Positions 1 to 11,800 of a stretch of 64,000 nucleotides of DNA are shown piece by piece. Below the pieces are notes generated by a model. That model made no database searches, was not told the DNA's origin, and saw nothing but the letters and a program-made list of their open reading frames with translations. This DNA is from Pomacea canaliculata (lineage: Eukaryota > Mollusca > Gastropoda > Architaenioglossa > Ampullariidae). The stretch is from the NCBI RefSeq assembly GCF_003073045.1, contig NC_037592.1, positions 2,515,371 to 2,579,370 of the forward strand, written 5' to 3'. Numbering within the stretch: the stretch's first letter is position 1; each line of letters opens with the position of its first letter. The translations under genes were made by a program, and so were the position numbers.

Positions 1-941
1 TTGCGGCTAAATGGCTTTTGCGGTTTATCGTCGACAACAACGAGGAACACATGTCCAGGACACGCCTCACTAGTCGTCGATGCCGACACACAGTTCGAGC
101 GCACGTGAGAACTGGAAAGGGAGGGTTGTGGCGGTGGTAATAGGACTTGGTGGAGGAAAGGAAAAGTCATCTTGAGGTCAGGGGGAAGGGTTTGGCAGGG
201 AAATAAAATGAAGGATAGAGGTCAGTTTGAGTTAAATTGAAAAGAGAACAGAGAGTAAAGGGGGAATGAGGTTGGGGGAAGGTGGGGGAGGAGTTGAAAG
301 GTCAGCGGAGGGGGGGAAAAGTGAGCAGGGGAAAGAGAGAGGGGGTTGGTGACCTTCGGTATCACGCTTTGTTTGTAACACGTGTTAGGAGTTCACGTGC
401 ATGGGTTCTCAGCAGGAGGCGGCGCTACTCAGGTACGGACTGATGGCAGCGGTTCCCTCCCCTTTCCTCCGCTGGTGCCGTGTGCAACACGTGGTGACCC
501 TGCAGCCTGCGAGCGACTTCGTCAACATCTCCCCCGGAAACTCGCTGGGTCGTGCCGCCTGCCAGCGCGATGACTGAGTGATGTGCTGCCCCTGGCCCCA
601 ACCCAACGATCCCCCTAAAGACGCGCGTGCATCTGATCACTGGTTTACAGGAGAAAAACTCACTCACAATACCAGGATTTCTCATTGTGGAAAATAAACC
701 TCAAACTCAAGATCCATTCTCATGAGCCAGTCCAGGTTTTGTTCGTTTCTCTCCAAACGAATTTTATTCTAAAGGCATGACAGGAGTGAGAGTACAGGAA
801 CTTAAAAACCTATCTATCGCTCCCGACACCCAGTATGGTCTACCCACGAGCCTGTTTACCTTTTTCGTAAAATTCTCCTGTAAAATGTTTTCATTACCGT
901 GTTCGTGAAATGTGTGCTTAATGAGGGTATTTCAATTATTT
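1..941. other. Intergenic sequence, no gene recognised
   Basis: Purine-rich low-complexity sequence (G and A runs around 120-340) followed by unremarkable DNA. The short ORFs at 382-685 overlap on both strands, lack splice context and show no recognisable domain. Confidence 0.6.
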
Positions 942-984
942 GGCGCATGCGCAGTGCGCACTCGTCGCTGGTTAAAACGGAAGT
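942..984. promoter_or_regulatory. NRF1 site plus ETS-like site
   Basis: A perfect NRF1 palindrome core GCGCATGCGC lies at 943-952, followed by AGTGCGCA. An ETS-type ACGGAAGT lies at 977-984. Such motif pairs mark TATA-less animal promoters. They lie 60-100 bases upstream of the small ORF at 1042 and are the main reason to suspect that a transcript starts here. Seen directly; function inferred. Confidence 0.45.
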
Positions 985-1041
985 GGGGGTCAGTTTGTTT
1001 CAAATTCAGTTGCCTGTACCGAGATAAACAAACATAAAAGG

Positions 1042-1116
1042 ATGGGTAGAGAAGATGACTGCTGTGTTGTAAACTGTCGCAACGGTAAATTTAAAAAGCA
1101 GGAGAAAAGAGAGTAA
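1042..1116 (+). CDS. Possible THAP-like zinc-finger N-terminus (mini-ORF or first exon)
   Basis: A 24-codon ORF begins MGREDDCCVVNC and continues with a basic stretch (GKFKKQEKRE) before TAA. A Cys-x3/4-Cys pair within the first dozen residues followed by basic residues resembles the start of THAP C2CH DNA-binding domains. A possible splice donor (AACG followed by GTAAAT) lies at about 1085, so the coding part may end there and continue in an exon I cannot identify. In the sequence just downstream, FPLP-like and KNSDTRLW-like pieces occur in shifted frames, so it could also be a decayed THAP copy. ISL2EU-type transposons carry THAP domains, but no such element could be delimited here. Weak call. 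Confidence 0.25.
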   Translation: MGREDDCCVVNCRNGKFKKQEKRE

Positions 1117-4100
1117 CCCTGGGTAACCCTGGCTTCCCGTTGCCAAATGTCTAAAAACTCGGACACAAGACTGTGGTTGTAGGCAACACTGAGGATACAC
1201 ATTTCTGTTGCATGCGGTCAACTCTTCGTATCACGATTTCAAATAAATCTGTGGTCAGGTGGCTAGGCTTCAATGTTAGATGGTGGGCATGAAGCTCGGT
1301 GAAAGCACACGACCAACACAAGGACCTCCATCTTTACCAGGCTTGGAGAAAAGTAGCATACAAGGTGACTGGTGCAGCATCAAGTTGAGAACAAGTTGTG
1401 GACAAAGCCTTACTAGTGAAACAATTAGCACTGTTACAACTGTTACACATACGTCACTAAATATCAACAAAATGTCACAAAATAAATATTTTATATTACA
1501 GTAACGAACTCTTACAGAGAAATGTGCAGTGATATTTCGCAGACTGCTTAAAAGTTTTGATGTGATGCCAAAGCATGAAAAAATAATGAAGCAACTAGTA
1601 AATGATAATACTTTTATTTCGACCAGCTCTTCCTCCCCACCCTCCCCAAACACACACAAGACAGGGAGAAAACATAATTTTCCTAGCATTAAGAGGAGTG
1701 TGTTCACATATCTTTTACGTACATAAAACACATTGTCTAAATACAAAGAAATAATTCAGCCAATTATTATTATTTTAAGCTAGATGTTTTTAAAAAAATT
1801 AAAAGCCTCTACAATTATTAATTAGGCTGGTGGTTGTGCCACGTATGTATTAGTGCCTAAGCTAGTACATGTACATTATCCCATCCCCCTTGTACTCAGT
1901 CCCCCCTCACTCAGGAAGCAAGGTGTTGATAGTAGCAGCCGATAAATCTCATCTCCACCAGTGCACAGTCACAGGTGGAAGAGCCAGAAACTAAAAGACC
2001 GTGCAGAACTCTTTCACTCTTTGCTTTCATTGTTTTGCTTTGTTCCTGCTGCCCGCGGTTTAAAATATTACTTCGACAACAGCAGACAACTGGGGAAGGG
2101 ACTAAGTCGGACTCGGAACTTCTCTATGATTCAAATCTCTGCCAGTGAATGCGTGGAGCTTGTAGAGGACGATCACAATGACAGGATGCTATCAGCTCAG
2201 TCACGCATCTACACTTGACCCCCAGTTCCGGTTTGCGCACGGCACTCAGAAATCTGCTAAATGCTGATTTAACTTTCAAACACTTTCAAATGATGAAAAT
2301 GTGTGTTTGTGTGTGTGTGTGTGTGTGAGAGAGAGAAGACAGATTCTGTGGAAACTCAGAAGAACAAAAGAAGAAGCCAGGGCAATTGACCTGTTAGCGC
2401 TAACTTCACCTTTCACCTGGAAACCAGCCAGAGCCGTTTCCCCAAAAGAAAACATAAACACAATGGAGGAAGAGGTGATTGTGCAAACACAAGGCCTCGT
2501 TATAAAACGCTGACGCCAACAAACACTCGGGATGCCAGGTCCTGACAGCCTGCTGGCCGGTTGCTGCTTCTGGAACAACAAGATTGTGACTGTATCCAGT
2601 GGAAAACCTGGAAACTGTGCGGCCATACAACTTGCAATTAGAAATGTTCTCATAAAAAAGAGAGAGAAGAAACGGACGAAAAAGGGGAGAAGGAAGGAAA
2701 AAATCTAGTACAGTATTAGATTACACCCCCACACACACACGTGTGTAATTAATAAGAAACAGGTAATGAGACATTGATGTCTACATCCTATAAATCAACG
2801 AATAAAATATGATTTGTTCCCTTGTTGAAAGCACAAACGAGACTAGATGCAGGCCTCCCCCGGTGTTTACCATTGTTGTTAACCTTTTCGTTGTGTTGTC
2901 TGCCCTTGATTGTCGCACCTGTCGCTGGCGGTGTTCCAAGTTCATTTCTCAACAACTCTTCACTTCAAACACATTCTCCGTTGTCAAGTAGCTCTTGAAT
3001 GTCCACTTACTCCTCTTCAACGGAAATTGCGTCGACGCCATGTTCTGTCAGACTGGGTGCTGCCATCTAGAGGAGAACACCGGCCCAAAGTGTGATCTTC
3101 ATTTGTCATAGAGCTTCACCAAGCACCTGTCTGCCAGAAGACTTCGCTTTGTTTCTCAGAGCTTGAGAAGACAGTGATGAGAACTGTTGTTGTCAAGACA
3201 ACGCAGCAAGTTGATGGCGTGTTCTCTGGCGCCTGACGAGCGGCACCGGATGTTATTGTGGAGAGGAAACATCTCGACTCCATGATGACTCGGCACAACC
3301 ACAGGAGTACTTAAACTAAATGTTTCATGCTGGGACATCTTGCAGGGAATTTTTTTTTTCAAGTGGAGTGTGACTTTTTTGCCCAATCTTTTTAAGGTGT
3401 TATCTACCTATTCTCTCAATGACCATTCATCTGTCACTTGTTTTCTCTTCTTGCCGACCGAGAGGTGTCCGTGGGGACACGCTGTTACAAGACTCACATG
3501 CAGTGGACGTGTAGACCTGAAGAGAACAAGACTGAGACCACCAAGAGAGGTTGAAGGGCGACAGCTGGAAAGTGAAGAAGGAGGGACTGTTTACTTGATC
3601 TTTGCTCTGACTTTTTTCTTGTGATTAAAAATGCTTGGTCAGCGCGCGAGAAAAGAAGAAACGCAAAAATCATGATAAGGGTCAAGGGTCAATGTACTGT
3701 TTACATGCAAACAAGAAAAGTCATCAAGAGTCACTCCGTCTATCTTTCCATTAAATCATTTGATCGCAACCTTCTACTTTCTAGGATATTCCTCTATAAC
3801 ATCCTTTCCTTTCACTTTCCAGACTATCTCCATGTCTTGTCATCATATCCTTCCGCTCTTCATAATGCTAACTAAACCTTGAAAACATTCGGTACTAAAT
3901 AAAGATAATTTTCTTGATGCTGCTGATGAAGATGATCCTCTTGGTGCTGCTGGTAATGGCAACAACAGCGGGTTTAAAAAAAACCCCAAACAAATGTTCT
4001 TTTTTCGAAAAGAAGAAAAGGCAGAGAAATTGTAGAGACCGTGGGACAGAAAAAAGGGAACAAGGGGAAGATAAAAAGACGGGGGTAGGCAGGGAGGGGA

Positions 4101-4349
4101 CCTAGAACACGAGGTACGGGGAGGGAAGAAGAAGACGGAGAGACAGAGAAAGAGGAGAGCAGCGAGGTGTGTGAGAGGCAGAGACCCTCACGTTCAATGA
4201 AAAACACATCTGTAGGCCGCGATCGCACTTTGCTTTGCAACATAACCCGGGTAGAAAATTTGTGCCGTACATCAAGCAACGAACAGCGATAAACTTAAGG
4301 CCCATAACCCTGACAACGCTACAAGGGGCGACTACTCTTAATTACGTTG
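1117..4349. other. Intergenic sequence, no gene recognised
   Basis: AT-rich non-coding DNA with a short TG run at 2303-2328. ORFs on both strands are short, overlapping and without domain similarity or splice context. Confidence 0.55.
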
Positions 4350-4583
4350 TTAGGCGCTAGGGGAGGTAAGTAAAGCCAGGCGCACGGTTATTAATGCGCT
4401 GTTATAAACGCCAGAGCAAAGCCGCACCACAAAAAAGTCCGTCTTGGAGCCGTGCCACGTCACAATCTGCTGGGTGCGGGGATTTCTGAGCGTTGAATCC
4501 TCATGTCGGGTGGCTGTACCCGGCCTCAGCGAGCTTCGAACCCGCGTGGCATTTGTAGACCTGAGCGCTGCACTGTTTGACAA
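4350..4583 (-). repeat. Possible tRNA-derived SINE fragment
   Basis: On the minus strand the sequence GGGTTCGAAGCTC (plus-strand 4531-4543) fits a tRNA/pol III B box. It is flanked on both sides by GC-rich sequence unlike the AT-rich surroundings. A clear A box and poly-A tail are not visible, so this is a candidate SINE head only. Confidence 0.3.
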
Positions 4584-5907
4584 GAAGATAAGATAAAGAA
4601 TGTGTCTCTCTTTTTTGTGTTTGTTGCTGTTGGTATTTTGGAGTGTTTAGTTTTAATTATCGTTTTGTCTCCTACAGGATGAGTGACTCCACCCCGCCTC
4701 CCCTACGTTAACCACCTGATGGGGTTCACCTGAATACCTGTACTCAACCACATGATGCTCGTACTGTCTTGCCTTTCAGTTGATAAATTGCTGCTCCGCT
4801 CCCCCTTCCCTGCCTGAGGGTGAAATCTCTGTCAGGTATCTCAACCACTTAGTGTCTGTTAAAGGTCTCGTAGGTGCAATTTTAGACGATGATTGAGTAA
4901 ATCTTATTGCAACAAACTATTTCCCCAAGTCTCTGTGAATTCTTCTCATCTCTTCCGCTTACAAACATCAACACAGAAAGCAATCAAATCGTGTTCCACC
5001 TAATTAACATAATATGGTAACAGCTCTCCCATTGGCTGAACTCTGTGAAAGGTAAATGTGTCCACTTCTGTGTTGTTGACTTTTTTCTTTGCATGATGAT
5101 GTTGATAAGAATGGAAAGGAGATATTCACCAAGAGTTAAGGACACTGAGTTTTATATATCCAGTGAAAATAAATGTGCATCCTTCTAGGTCTTTAAGGAA
5201 CTCTGACGGCAATGCTGTCTTGGAAGCTTAATAATGAAAATTTATATTGAGTAGTTTTTCTCGTTCTTGTTGTGATCCTGCCTCGCCTCCAGCCACAAAC
5301 TGTTTACCTCATCTGCTGAGTTTCTGTTAAGCACCGTTTACATTGTACAACAAAGATCAGCTGGTTGATGAAGAAAACGTGAGTTAACGACAGGACTTTG
5401 GTTTCGGAAGGTTGTCCGCATATTGTAACCGGTGTAACAGCTATCATCAAATTACACCACAATGCACCATGTTAATTTAATATATTTTGATTAGCACAAA
5501 CCTTTTTTTAAAGTCGATGGTAATTATTTTTACGAAACCAGCCATGATCCAGCTGCGTGTACCTGCCTTCAGTTTCCACACACCTGAGGTTCGGTATGTC
5601 TGTGATAAGATGCTATCAACGTTTTCCTCAACACTTTTATCTACTTCGTTAAGACAGCTTCAATAGCCGCGACCGCCCAGACAGTTTATAAACAGCTTCT
5701 CCAACAGGTTGTAGTCCCCACCACCATCTCTACATCAGCTTGGTTTACACACAAACACTAACAGTACGAGCAGCTTCACCTTTGAACTTTAAAGACCAGT
5801 AATGTTATTCTTTAAACTAATTTGTAATGATGTAACCTAGTCCTGCGAAAACCCTGTTCTAGGGTTTGTCTTTAAGGTCTTGGACTAAAGACACGCAACA
5901 ACTTCCC

Positions 5908-5992
5908 TGTGTGTGTGTGTGTGCGCGTGCGAGTTTGTATATGTGTTAGTAAGTGTGTGTGTGTGTGTGTGTGTGTAGTGTGTGTGTGTGTT
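5908..5992. repeat. (TG)n microsatellite, interrupted
   Basis: Two blocks of TG dinucleotides separated by a short GCGCGTGC/TATATG-containing interruption. ORFs reading through it in the minus frame are artefacts of the repeat. Confidence 0.9.
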
Positions 5993-6692
5993 ACATAACA
6001 CCGGGGGCTGAAAGCTCTTCTAACAACTATAAACACAAAACTCCACATCACTAATTCCCTCGAGTTCACAGTGTCCGCCTGTTCCGTTGCATATAAAGCC
6101 TTCTTTATGTTCGAATTATCTCCACGTTAGCATCAACTTATAAATATTACATACACACTTCTCTCGCAGTTTTATTTTTAAATGTTATTTAAATATTTAA
6201 TATAACTTTTATGATTATGAAGCAAAAAACTTTCAGGACCGCATGGAGAGTTTCCTCACAGCAGGAATCTTCTGGTTTCTTGGTTTTTTCGCTTACCTGT
6301 CCTGTAGGATGCTGAGGTGAGCTTGAGTTATCACAGAGGGCGCTGAACACCGGCATGCCGTATGTGGATGCAGACGACATAAAACAGTTTGTGCCGTTTA
6401 TTTTTGTTCATTTCTTGCCGGCGATGAGGCTCCCCGGTTGAGATAAAGCTGGCTGCGATCCATCCACCCACTGGGCCTTGTCTGACTCCCGACTTGTAAG
6501 CACGATGACAAGCTGTGTTGATTATTCTCCTCAGGTAAATGAAGTTTTGATAGCCGGGGCTGGATGGCGGGGTGGGAGCAAGACGAGGGTGGAGAAGGGT
6601 TGTTGACAGACAAATGTAAGCTTGAATTGTGACTTTAAACTCTGACTTACTTCCCGATTTCTCACATCGAGATCAAGGTGTTATCTGCTTTG

Positions 6693-6747
6693 TGTTTGTT
6701 TGTTTGTTTGTTTGTTTGTTTGTTTGTTTGTTTGTTTGTTTGTTTTT
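6693..6747. repeat. (GTTT)n microsatellite
   Basis: About thirteen perfect GTTT units ending in a T run. The poly-Cys/Leu/Phe/Val peptide readable across it is a repeat artefact. Confidence 0.92.
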
Positions 6748-7559
6748 TTGCGGGTTGATGGAAGGAGACTTAAAAAACAAAAAGATCTTCGTAAAAGGAC
6801 GAAAAAGGGCGACTAACCAAGCAGTAGGGTGTGGGAGGAGGAAAGGGAACTTGCCCAGTGAAGAGGAAGTTGTGAGGTAGACAGCACTCGTTTAGCGAAC
6901 TTCAGAACTTTCTTTTCAAAAAAACCGTCGAAAATCCTGAAACTGAAGGCAGCTACGTTTCAAAGAACATCCACCCGCGTCATAAAAAAAGATAAAAAAG
7001 GTAGTCCTTTCTTTCTTCAATGGCGTTTGAGAGAAATGTGAAGAGACTACAAAGTCTGTAAGGGCCGGAGTTATGACACAGAGGTACATCCCATACCCAG
7101 TGGTTTGTGTACCTCTGCTCAATAAGTACAGTCTTAGCTAGCCCTCTGTAGCCATACCCGTGGACGTACATGTACCCCTATCAAACCTACTGTATGTAAC
7201 TATATATTGCACATATACTACTTTTAGCCATACTAAGCCCCCTTTGCCATACAATGGGCGTATACTTACTACCTGTAGCCCTTTCACGCCTTCTATAGCC
7301 ACAGACTTAGCCTATAATACCCGTGTCAACAAAACTTTAATCTTCTGGACTCACAAGAAAACAAATTTGAAGCATGACGTGTTCTTCGTGCTTCTATTGA
7401 AACATAAACTAAAAACGTGTCGAAATGATTAATTCTAAGCAGCTCTTGATTATGATGTTTATTAACATGTCATAAAATAAACAAATAATTTCACAAATTT
7501 GGACAACAGTAATAGTAACTGTTGTTGTAGTTGTCGCAGACGACGCAGACTGTAAGTAC

Positions 7560-8480
7560 CCGTAAAGTTAGCGATGCAAGAGTGTGGTGAGGGCGCAAAC
7601 GGTTGGCATACCCGCAATGTGGCTAGGTGGACAATGGACCGACATCGTACTTTCAACTAGTCGTGGTCGTGCAGTCGACCCCAGGGGTGGGACCACTCGA
7701 GGGCGACAGTGACAGGCTGGACCACCGTGCCGACAACGCCGACCGCCTTCACAGACTCGACAACCACAACCTCGTCTTCGACACCCCGCCGGGCAGGAGC
7801 AGAGTAATTCAACAAGGTTTGGAAGGAAAGGAGATCTGAGCGTGTCTTTCCAGGCTTTATGTGCATTTTTGTTGTCTTCGGGGGCGAGAGGAGAAGTGGG
7901 GGGAAGTGGTACGCAAGGGAGGATGGGGTGAAAGTTCAGTAACGTCTTCTGCTGTTCCTTCCGTCTCCCCCCTCCCCGCCTGTCTCTCTTTCGTTTGTTT
8001 CTCGTAAGTATTGGGTAGTTACCGTGCGGGAACCTACGAGCCACGGCGCCGCGCACTCGGGGTGGGGAAGGGAGGCACCAGACTCGCTCGCTCGCAGAAC
8101 ATGTGGCGGCGTCGAAAGGAAAACAAACCCATGTTTGTTGCAGTTTCACTTCGTCTTCACAGCACGTGCACACAAAACTACAAACCTTCGCCTCCTCCTC
8201 CTCCTCAACTCGAAACACTTCTCCGAAGAAACACCCACCCGCCACACGCACACCCACCCGCACCCGCACACCCACCCTCGTCTGATCACCCCCACGTCTC
8301 ATCCCCATCCCTCCCCACCCCGTGCCGCGCGACAGAACACCGAGTCCGGACTGTCGAAACTGAGCATCTCTCTGCCTCCTGACTATCTGTGCTCCTATCG
8401 CTGGTAGACATTCTTCGGGTGTCAGAAGCAAGGTAGGCTGGTCCCACCCGGCGCAAACCTTGAGCTCAACACTCAGGTAT
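7560..8480. promoter_or_regulatory. GC-rich region upstream of the GPI-protein gene
   Basis: GC- and CpG-rich sequence immediately upstream of the first coding exon at 8792, with C-rich CACCC tracts at 8230-8320. It probably holds the promoter and 5' untranslated sequence of that gene. Long overlapping ORFs exist on both strands (a 306-codon one on the minus strand) but are compositionally biased and domain-free, as expected of GC-rich non-coding DNA. No TATA box is obvious. Confidence 0.35.
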
Positions 8481-8791
8481 TTGCACAAACTCTCGTCTGC
8501 TTCTCTACAGCGGAGAATCCCAGCTGGCTGTAACTTTTCGATTTTATTAAGATGAGACTAAAATCGCCATAAACAAGGATGAGATGAAGAGAGTGGTTGT
8601 GTTGTCTCTGATGTTCACGATCGTTTGGAATTTCGTCATTCGTCCTGCTCAGGTGTTTTTCTTGTGAAGTTGGAGGTGAATTCCAGTCTTCCACCCATCA
8701 TCGACACTAAAAGATTTAATATTGAAGGCTTTTTCTGTGGATAATTCGTCTTCTAAGTTTTCATCGCTCGCACCTCTATATCCGCTCAGCT

Positions 8792-8855
8792 ATGGCTCAA
8801 CCTTGCCGCTCAGCGACAGCGATGTTTGTCGTCATGACCTTTGCACTCTTGACAG
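8792..8855 (+). CDS. GPI-protein gene, coding exon 1 (signal peptide)
   Basis: Encodes MAQPCRSATAMFVVMTFALLT plus the first base of codon 22. The donor is ACAG followed by GTAAGT. The ATG follows a short untranslated stretch with no in-frame upstream ATG that would extend it. The signal peptide sits alone on its exon, ending in phase 1, as is common in genes for secreted animal proteins. Confidence 0.7.
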
Positions 8856-11800
8856 GTAAGTCCCCCGGTGTGCTCGACGCCTGCTGAGTTCGATATTTTC
8901 ATAGTGTCTCTAAGTCAATTAAAAATAAAATTAATTACATAATTTTTTCAAAGGAATTAACTATCTACGAAAAAAAAAGACTCTGAAATGTTATCAAAAT
9001 CATCGTCATTGTCATTGTCATTGCGTCCTCTTCCTCTTACCTGACCACGTGTTCTTGCACTCGTGTCATCGCCCGTGTTTATCGTCGTTATCAGTGAAGT
9101 CATGCTTTTCTAGCTAATCCTCGTGGATCACTAGGACAGTCAGGGCTTTTTGTTTGTAACAGACCCAATCCTGCGAACCAAGTTTTACACAGATTCAGCA
9201 GGTAGGAAGAGCCACATGCATACTGGGAAAGCTACCGTTTATTTATTATTTGATTTCAAACTTGGCGATTGGTATCTGTAATCAAGTTCTACAAAATATC
9301 TCTCCCACACGTCATCCAATCTGTGCGCATGTCCACAATGGCCAACAATCGGAGCCATTTATCAGATTCATAGGATGGTCTTCATGTCTTGCTCTTCATT
9401 AGCGACTTAGAATAATATGTTCTGCATAGCCTGGAAATGTTAGGCCTCACATGTTGGAATCTGATGATTCTGAGGTTCAAACTCCAGACACTAGAAGTTG
9501 AAGCCGAGGCAGAGGACAGGATGTTAATCTATTGTATGGTTGGCTGGAGTCCATGTTCGTCCAATTTTCAAGCTGCTATTGACAAATAAACAAAGTTTTT
9601 GCCGATCAACATTAAGAAAATTGAAAGAGGCAAAGATAAAATAATAAAAATGAATTTATCATGCATTTTCGCTTTAAAGAAAAGATCGTTTCTGTATAGG
9701 CACCACCAGCAAAGCCCCTGCACTTCACCTGTTTATGAGACAGACGACAAACCACGGAGTGAATGTCACAAACAGGGTTGACACCACCGGAAGCAGATGA
9801 AAGAAATCGTATTCATCACATTTTTCGAGATTTGTGTTTCTCATTGCGATTTGGTGTTGGAGTCAATAATATGCTAATAAGAAATGAATCTGACGACTGT
9901 GTATGTGGGTGGGTGTGGGTCAAAGGTGACGGTCAGGCGCAGTGGGCGATGAAACATTAGGAAAGGCTGTAAATAATAGCCACTGTCATTGTGATCACGA
10001 GCTTCCTTGTGTATCACAAACTCCTGGGATTATGGTCCGTAAATATCAGACACACTGAAACCTGAATTCTGTCAACGACGGCAGCAGTCTTTCAACTCCT
10101 ACGTCTTCCTCTTTCTTTCATTCTTTGTCTCCTCTCTTTCCTTTCATCCGGCGCATGTACATTGTATATATATTACAGGTCTGGCTGGTCTGTCATGATA
10201 TATCTTTAGTTTCTGGCTCGGGGTAAAACACAAAGTCTCTCCCTCAACCATTAATATATATATACACGCACGCACGACACACGTATACTCGTACACACGT
10301 AGAAACACGCACGCACAACACCACCACCCGGCCAATGCGAACCCGTACCCACCCTCTCTCTCTCTCCTTCTGTCGATCACTTTGTGATTTCATCTTTATC
10401 ATCCAACGGCTTAAAGTGTAAAGTGAAGAAATTGGTGTTTAAATGTGATACTCGGTTTCAAGGTTTGGGTTAGAGAGTTAATTCTAAAGCGGTGACTGTG
10501 CAGGTTGGACAGTGAGTGCCTGAAAAATACCAAATAAATTCGAAACTAATAGTAATAAGGCTAAATTTTGTGTTCTTGTACCCCATAAAGCAAGGTTAGG
10601 CAATAATTCCTGCATTTTGTCACCAATAGCCACTTTCCCTAACCCCCTTACTCCCGGAAAGAGAAGGGAAAAAAGCAGTTTCCTTTACTTAGTCCATAAC
10701 GGTTTTTTATTTGTTTTAATTCACTCACATAAATATTTCGTGAACTTTTGGAGATTCATGGAGTTCGTAGGAAGACGGAGAAAAAGGCTGAGAATGATGA
10801 GGATGTTTACTGATTTAGGCGGGAGAAGACTTCAAGAGGTGTGACCCTCGTTACCGAGACTGGATCGTACTCTTACGAGGCACGTGACAGTTGGCAGGTG
10901 GACATTAATATCAGTGTGCCACTTTCTTGACATGACGTGGCACGGCCGCCATTAACGACAACAGCAAGTGATAAATTGTTGCCCTGGAAACCTGAAATTG
11001 TCGCTGGAAGGAAACGAGCAGTGTCACGAGAGAAACCATGAGAGAGAGAGATGAGGAAAAAAAATGAGTCTGGAAAAACCTGGAAAAGCGATAAAGTTCT
11101 GATATCTCCCCCTATTTCACCATCTGTCTTATGAGTCATTGCCATAGATTGGTTGTGTAATAATCAAAGTTCAAGGTAAGGTCCAAATCGGGCCAATGAC
11201 CCTATGATCACCAGATGGTCTAGAACTTCATCTCCTTCTGGACCACACTTGCAAACAACGGGGCCAACCCCACCTTCCATCCTTGGTCTGTAGCTAGGTA
11301 AGGGTGTCTTGATGCCTTGGAGACAACTTTTACCTCTGTAGTGATGAACTGAAAATGTCTGACCAATCTAGAGATGCTCCACCTCCGATCTAGTCCTTCA
11401 ACCCAAGGAAGCGTCTCGCAAGAAACAAGAAATTCCCCGATCCTTCCGACCTTTGCCCCTAGAGTCTTCAGTAAGATGATGCCACGTTCCCCTCTCCGCT
11501 TTCCCAAACAATTTGATTAGGATTTGAATTTCGTGATAACAGAACAGTCATTTCATTTAGAATTTTGGGAATTAGTATCTTTAAATGCGATAAATATTTG
11601 AAGAAAATATATTTTGCGCTGAAAACAATGACAAGAGGAAGGTGTGAGACCTTTTGATGGGTTAAGTAGAGACAAATACTGTTTGTGTTGTGAGGCTGTA
11701 AGAAGACCAGTAAAAGAAAACGGAGACAGCTGTTTTGTACCCGGCACGTAGCAAGAAGACCCGGCAATCATCGCCTGTCATCGCCGACGCCACCTCAACT

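Noticed and set aside
5872..6069. Minus-strand ORF with Thr-His repeats
   Set aside because: Product of the TG microsatellite.
6629..6880. 83-codon ORF with Cys-Leu-Phe-Val repeats
   Set aside because: Product of the GTTT microsatellite.
7568..8488. 306-codon minus-strand ORF
   Set aside because: Compositionally biased (Arg, Gly, Pro, Val runs from GT/GGGT tracts), overlapped by long plus-strand ORFs, without any domain. Explained by GC-rich promoter sequence.
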